Source: an uncultured Methanomicrobiales archaeon (GTDB taxonomy: Archaea; Thermoplasmatota; Thermoplasmata; Methanomassiliicoccales; Methanomethylophilaceae). Taken from it: a stretch of 5,228 bases of DNA. The stretch spans positions 1 through 5,228 of the forward strand of contig CAMMYR010000067.1 in the NCBI GenBank assembly GCA_946528255.1, in the 5' to 3' direction. A model generated the notes under the pieces. The model was not told the DNA's origin. It did no database searches and was given only the letters and a program-made list of their open reading frames with translations. Each line of letters begins with the position of its first letter. Position 1 is the first letter of the stretch. This document shows positions 3,982 to 5,228 of the stretch, piece after piece. The translations under genes and the position numbers were made by a program.

Positions 3982-5228
3982 ATGTCAGGCGAGAGATGTC
4001 TGAAGTACAAGGCGCGGAACCGCCCGCTGATGATGCTGGCATTACTGGCCACGATTGCGGCTGCCCTGGCCGGCATCCAGATGAGCGATTCTGATGTGGA
4101 TGCGGTCACGTATACGATCACGTATAACGGGAACGGGAACACGGGCGGGACTGCTCCCGTGGACTCCACCGCTTATGAATCCGGCGCCGAGGCCACGGTG
4201 TTAGGTGCAGGGAGCTTAGTAAAAACGAACAATAATTTCAGCCTCTGGAACACAAGTAGCGATGGAAGCGGAGTATTCTACTGGCCCGGAGATAAGCTTG
4301 TTGTCGAAGGAAACGTTATGCTGTACGCCATGTGGAACTGTTGCGGATACGGCCTCACCTATGAAAAGACGTCAGCTTCGGTCTATAATATCTTCAAAGG
4401 AACCGGTTCTGGCGAAATGTTCGATTATACAGCGCCAGGTGGGTCGCGTCCCTCGCCTTTTCATGATATCTATTCCCAGCTTAACCTGCCGGATGGCCTC
4501 ACCAAAATTGGCGATTATGCATTCTATCGCGGGTCGAATCACCAAGGAACCTTGACCATACCTGCGAGTGTGAAAACAATCGGAAACTACGCGTTTCACG
4601 GATGTGAAATAACATCCTTAACTTTCGCCGGAGGAAGCGTTCTGGAGAGTATAGGCAATCGTGCATTTAGTGGATGCGAGGAAATCGTTGGAAATTTGAC
4701 GATTCCCGCCACTGTCAAAACGATTGGAGAATACGCATTCTATAGGTTAGTGAACGCAACCGGATTACAATTTGAATCAGGTAGCGTTCTAAAAACCATT
4801 GGAGGTAGTGCTTTCTCCACTATAGGAAACTTATCAACCACATTCAATGGAACCATCACCATTCCGAGTAGCGTTGAGACAATTGGGGATAGCGCATTCT
4901 CTGTGATAACTAAAATGACCACATTGGATTTAAGCGGGGCAACATCCCTTGTATCGATAGGTTCTACCGCCTTTCAAGGCTGCGATGCTCTGACTGGAAC
5001 CGTCATCATACCCGCATCAGTCCAAACGATAGGGAACGGCGCTTTCAGATCGTCTACTCTCACAGGTTTATCCTTTGCTGATGGTGGCACGGAGCCCCTA
5101 ACAATCAACAAATGGGCGTTCCATCTGGATTATCCTCGCACTATATGCCCAATAACAGGTACACTTACAATCCCCTCCAGGACAGCGTCCATCGGGTTCG
5201 AAGCTTTCAGAGGGTGTCCGATCAACTC
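3982..5228 (+). CDS. Secreted BspA-like leucine-rich repeat protein with InlB-type B-repeat (3' end beyond window)
   Basis: At least 415 residues, open at the right edge. The N-terminus has a signal peptide: basic region (KYKARNR, 8-14), hydrophobic core (about 16-32) and a polar stretch ending near DVDA (38-41). Residues 42-118 form one Listeria-Bacteroides (flg_new/InlB B) repeat, with ITYNGNGNTGGTAP, FSLWNTSSDGSGVFYWPGD and the closing LYAMW. After a less conserved linker with a Cys-Cys pair, residues 169-415 are BspA-type leucine-rich repeats of the form LTIPASVKTIGNYAFHGC. Such proteins are exported and usually mediate surface binding; its ligand cannot be read from the sequence. ATG 3982 is chosen because it places the signal peptide correctly; ATG 3946, in frame upstream, is possible but lacks a ribosome binding site. 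A weak GTGA (3968-3971) precedes 3982. From about 4200 the DNA is much more AT-rich than the upstream operon. Confidence 0.88.
   Translation, partial: MSGERCLKYKARNRPLMMLALLATIAAALAGIQMSDSDVDAVTYTITYNGNGNTGGTAPVDSTAYESGAEATVLGAGSLVKTNNNFSLWNTSSDGSGVFYWPGDKLVVEGNVMLYAMWNCCGYGLTYEKTSASVYNIFKGTGSGEMFDYTAPGGSRPSPFHDIYSQLNLPDGLTKIGDYAFYRGSNHQGTLTIPASVKTIGNYAFHGCEITSLTFAGGSVLESIGNRAFSGCEEIVGNLTIPATVKTIGEYAFYRLVNATGLQFESGSVLKTIGGSAFSTIGNLSTTFNGTITIPSSVETIGDSAFSVITKMTTLDLSGATSLVSIGSTAFQGCDALTGTVIIPASVQTIGNGAFRSSTLTGLSFADGGTEPLTINKWAFHLDYPRTICPITGTLTIPSRTASIGFEAFRGCPIN
4486..5228 (+). repeat. Degenerate tandem coding repeats (BspA-like LRR units)
   Basis: The strongest phrase, (T/I)IP(A/S)SVxTIGxxAF, recurs with starts near 4555, 4699, 4858, 5005 and 5167. 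The spacings are 144, 159, 147 and 162 nt (48, 53, 49 and 54 codons). Each long unit contains two leucine-rich repeats, the second weaker and ending in forms such as SLVSIGSTAFQGC. Spacings are multiples of 3 and alternate short and long, which suggests growth by duplication of a double unit of about 100 codons. DNA identity between units is moderate, so the duplications are not recent. The array continues past the window. Confidence 0.75.

Noticed and set aside
4372..4599. 75-codon minus-strand frame in the surface gene
   Set aside because: Opposite the in-frame LRR coding sequence, with no recognisable motif or start signal.
4486..5228. Possible CRISPR-like or non-coding repeat array
   Set aside because: The repeats are degenerate, all spacings are multiples of 3, and the frame encodes continuous leucine-rich repeats.

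Overview
The window looks like a GC-rich archaeal chromosome segment. The first 3.9 kb is a compact operon of archaeal information-processing genes: the RIO1 kinase tail, a KH-domain protein, Pus10, ribosomal protein L21e, RNA polymerase subunit F (Rpb4), a DUF655 protein and KsgA/Dim1. L21e, RpoF, DUF655 and this Pus10 type are archaeal markers. The last 1.3 kb is the start of a secreted protein with an InlB-type B-repeat and BspA-like leucine-rich repeats, a class common in gut methanogens of the Methanomassiliicoccales (Thermoplasmata). That order is my best guess at taxonomy, inferred from gene content and moderate-to-high GC. No marker in the window proves it.

Layout. Positions 1-108 hold the acidic C-terminus of a RIO1-type kinase. 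Its TGA overlaps the ATG (105) of a 613-codon reading frame that joins a two-KH protein (Dim2/Pno1-like, about residues 1-183) to a complete Pus10 tRNA pseudouridine synthase (about residues 187-613). No stop codon separates them, although a Shine-Dalgarno-like motif and an ATG sit at the junction. The frame runs 47 nt into the L21e gene (1900-2196). RpoF (2199-2528), the DUF655 protein (2542-3105) and KsgA (3084-3887) follow with gaps of 2 and 13 nt and a 22-nt overlap. All seven proteins are on the plus strand with no gap large enough for a separate promoter, so they are probably co-transcribed from upstream of the window.

Function. RIO1, the Dim2/Pno1-like KH protein and KsgA/Dim1 all act late in small-subunit ribosome maturation, around the 3' end of 16S rRNA. 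Pus10 modifies the T-loop of tRNA, L21e belongs to the large subunit, and RpoF is part of the RNA polymerase stalk. The operon therefore combines ribosome maturation, tRNA modification, translation and transcription. The DUF655 protein has no established function, and its position next to KsgA points to an RNA or ribosome-related role.

After KsgA, an AT-rich TATA-like element (3893-3900) and a 12-bp palindrome precede the surface-protein gene. That gene runs off the right edge. It has a GC-rich secretion leader and B-repeat, then switches abruptly near position 4200 to AT-richer DNA coding for the leucine-rich repeats, which suggests a mosaic origin. I saw no RNA gene, CRISPR array, insertion sequence or convincing minus-strand gene.
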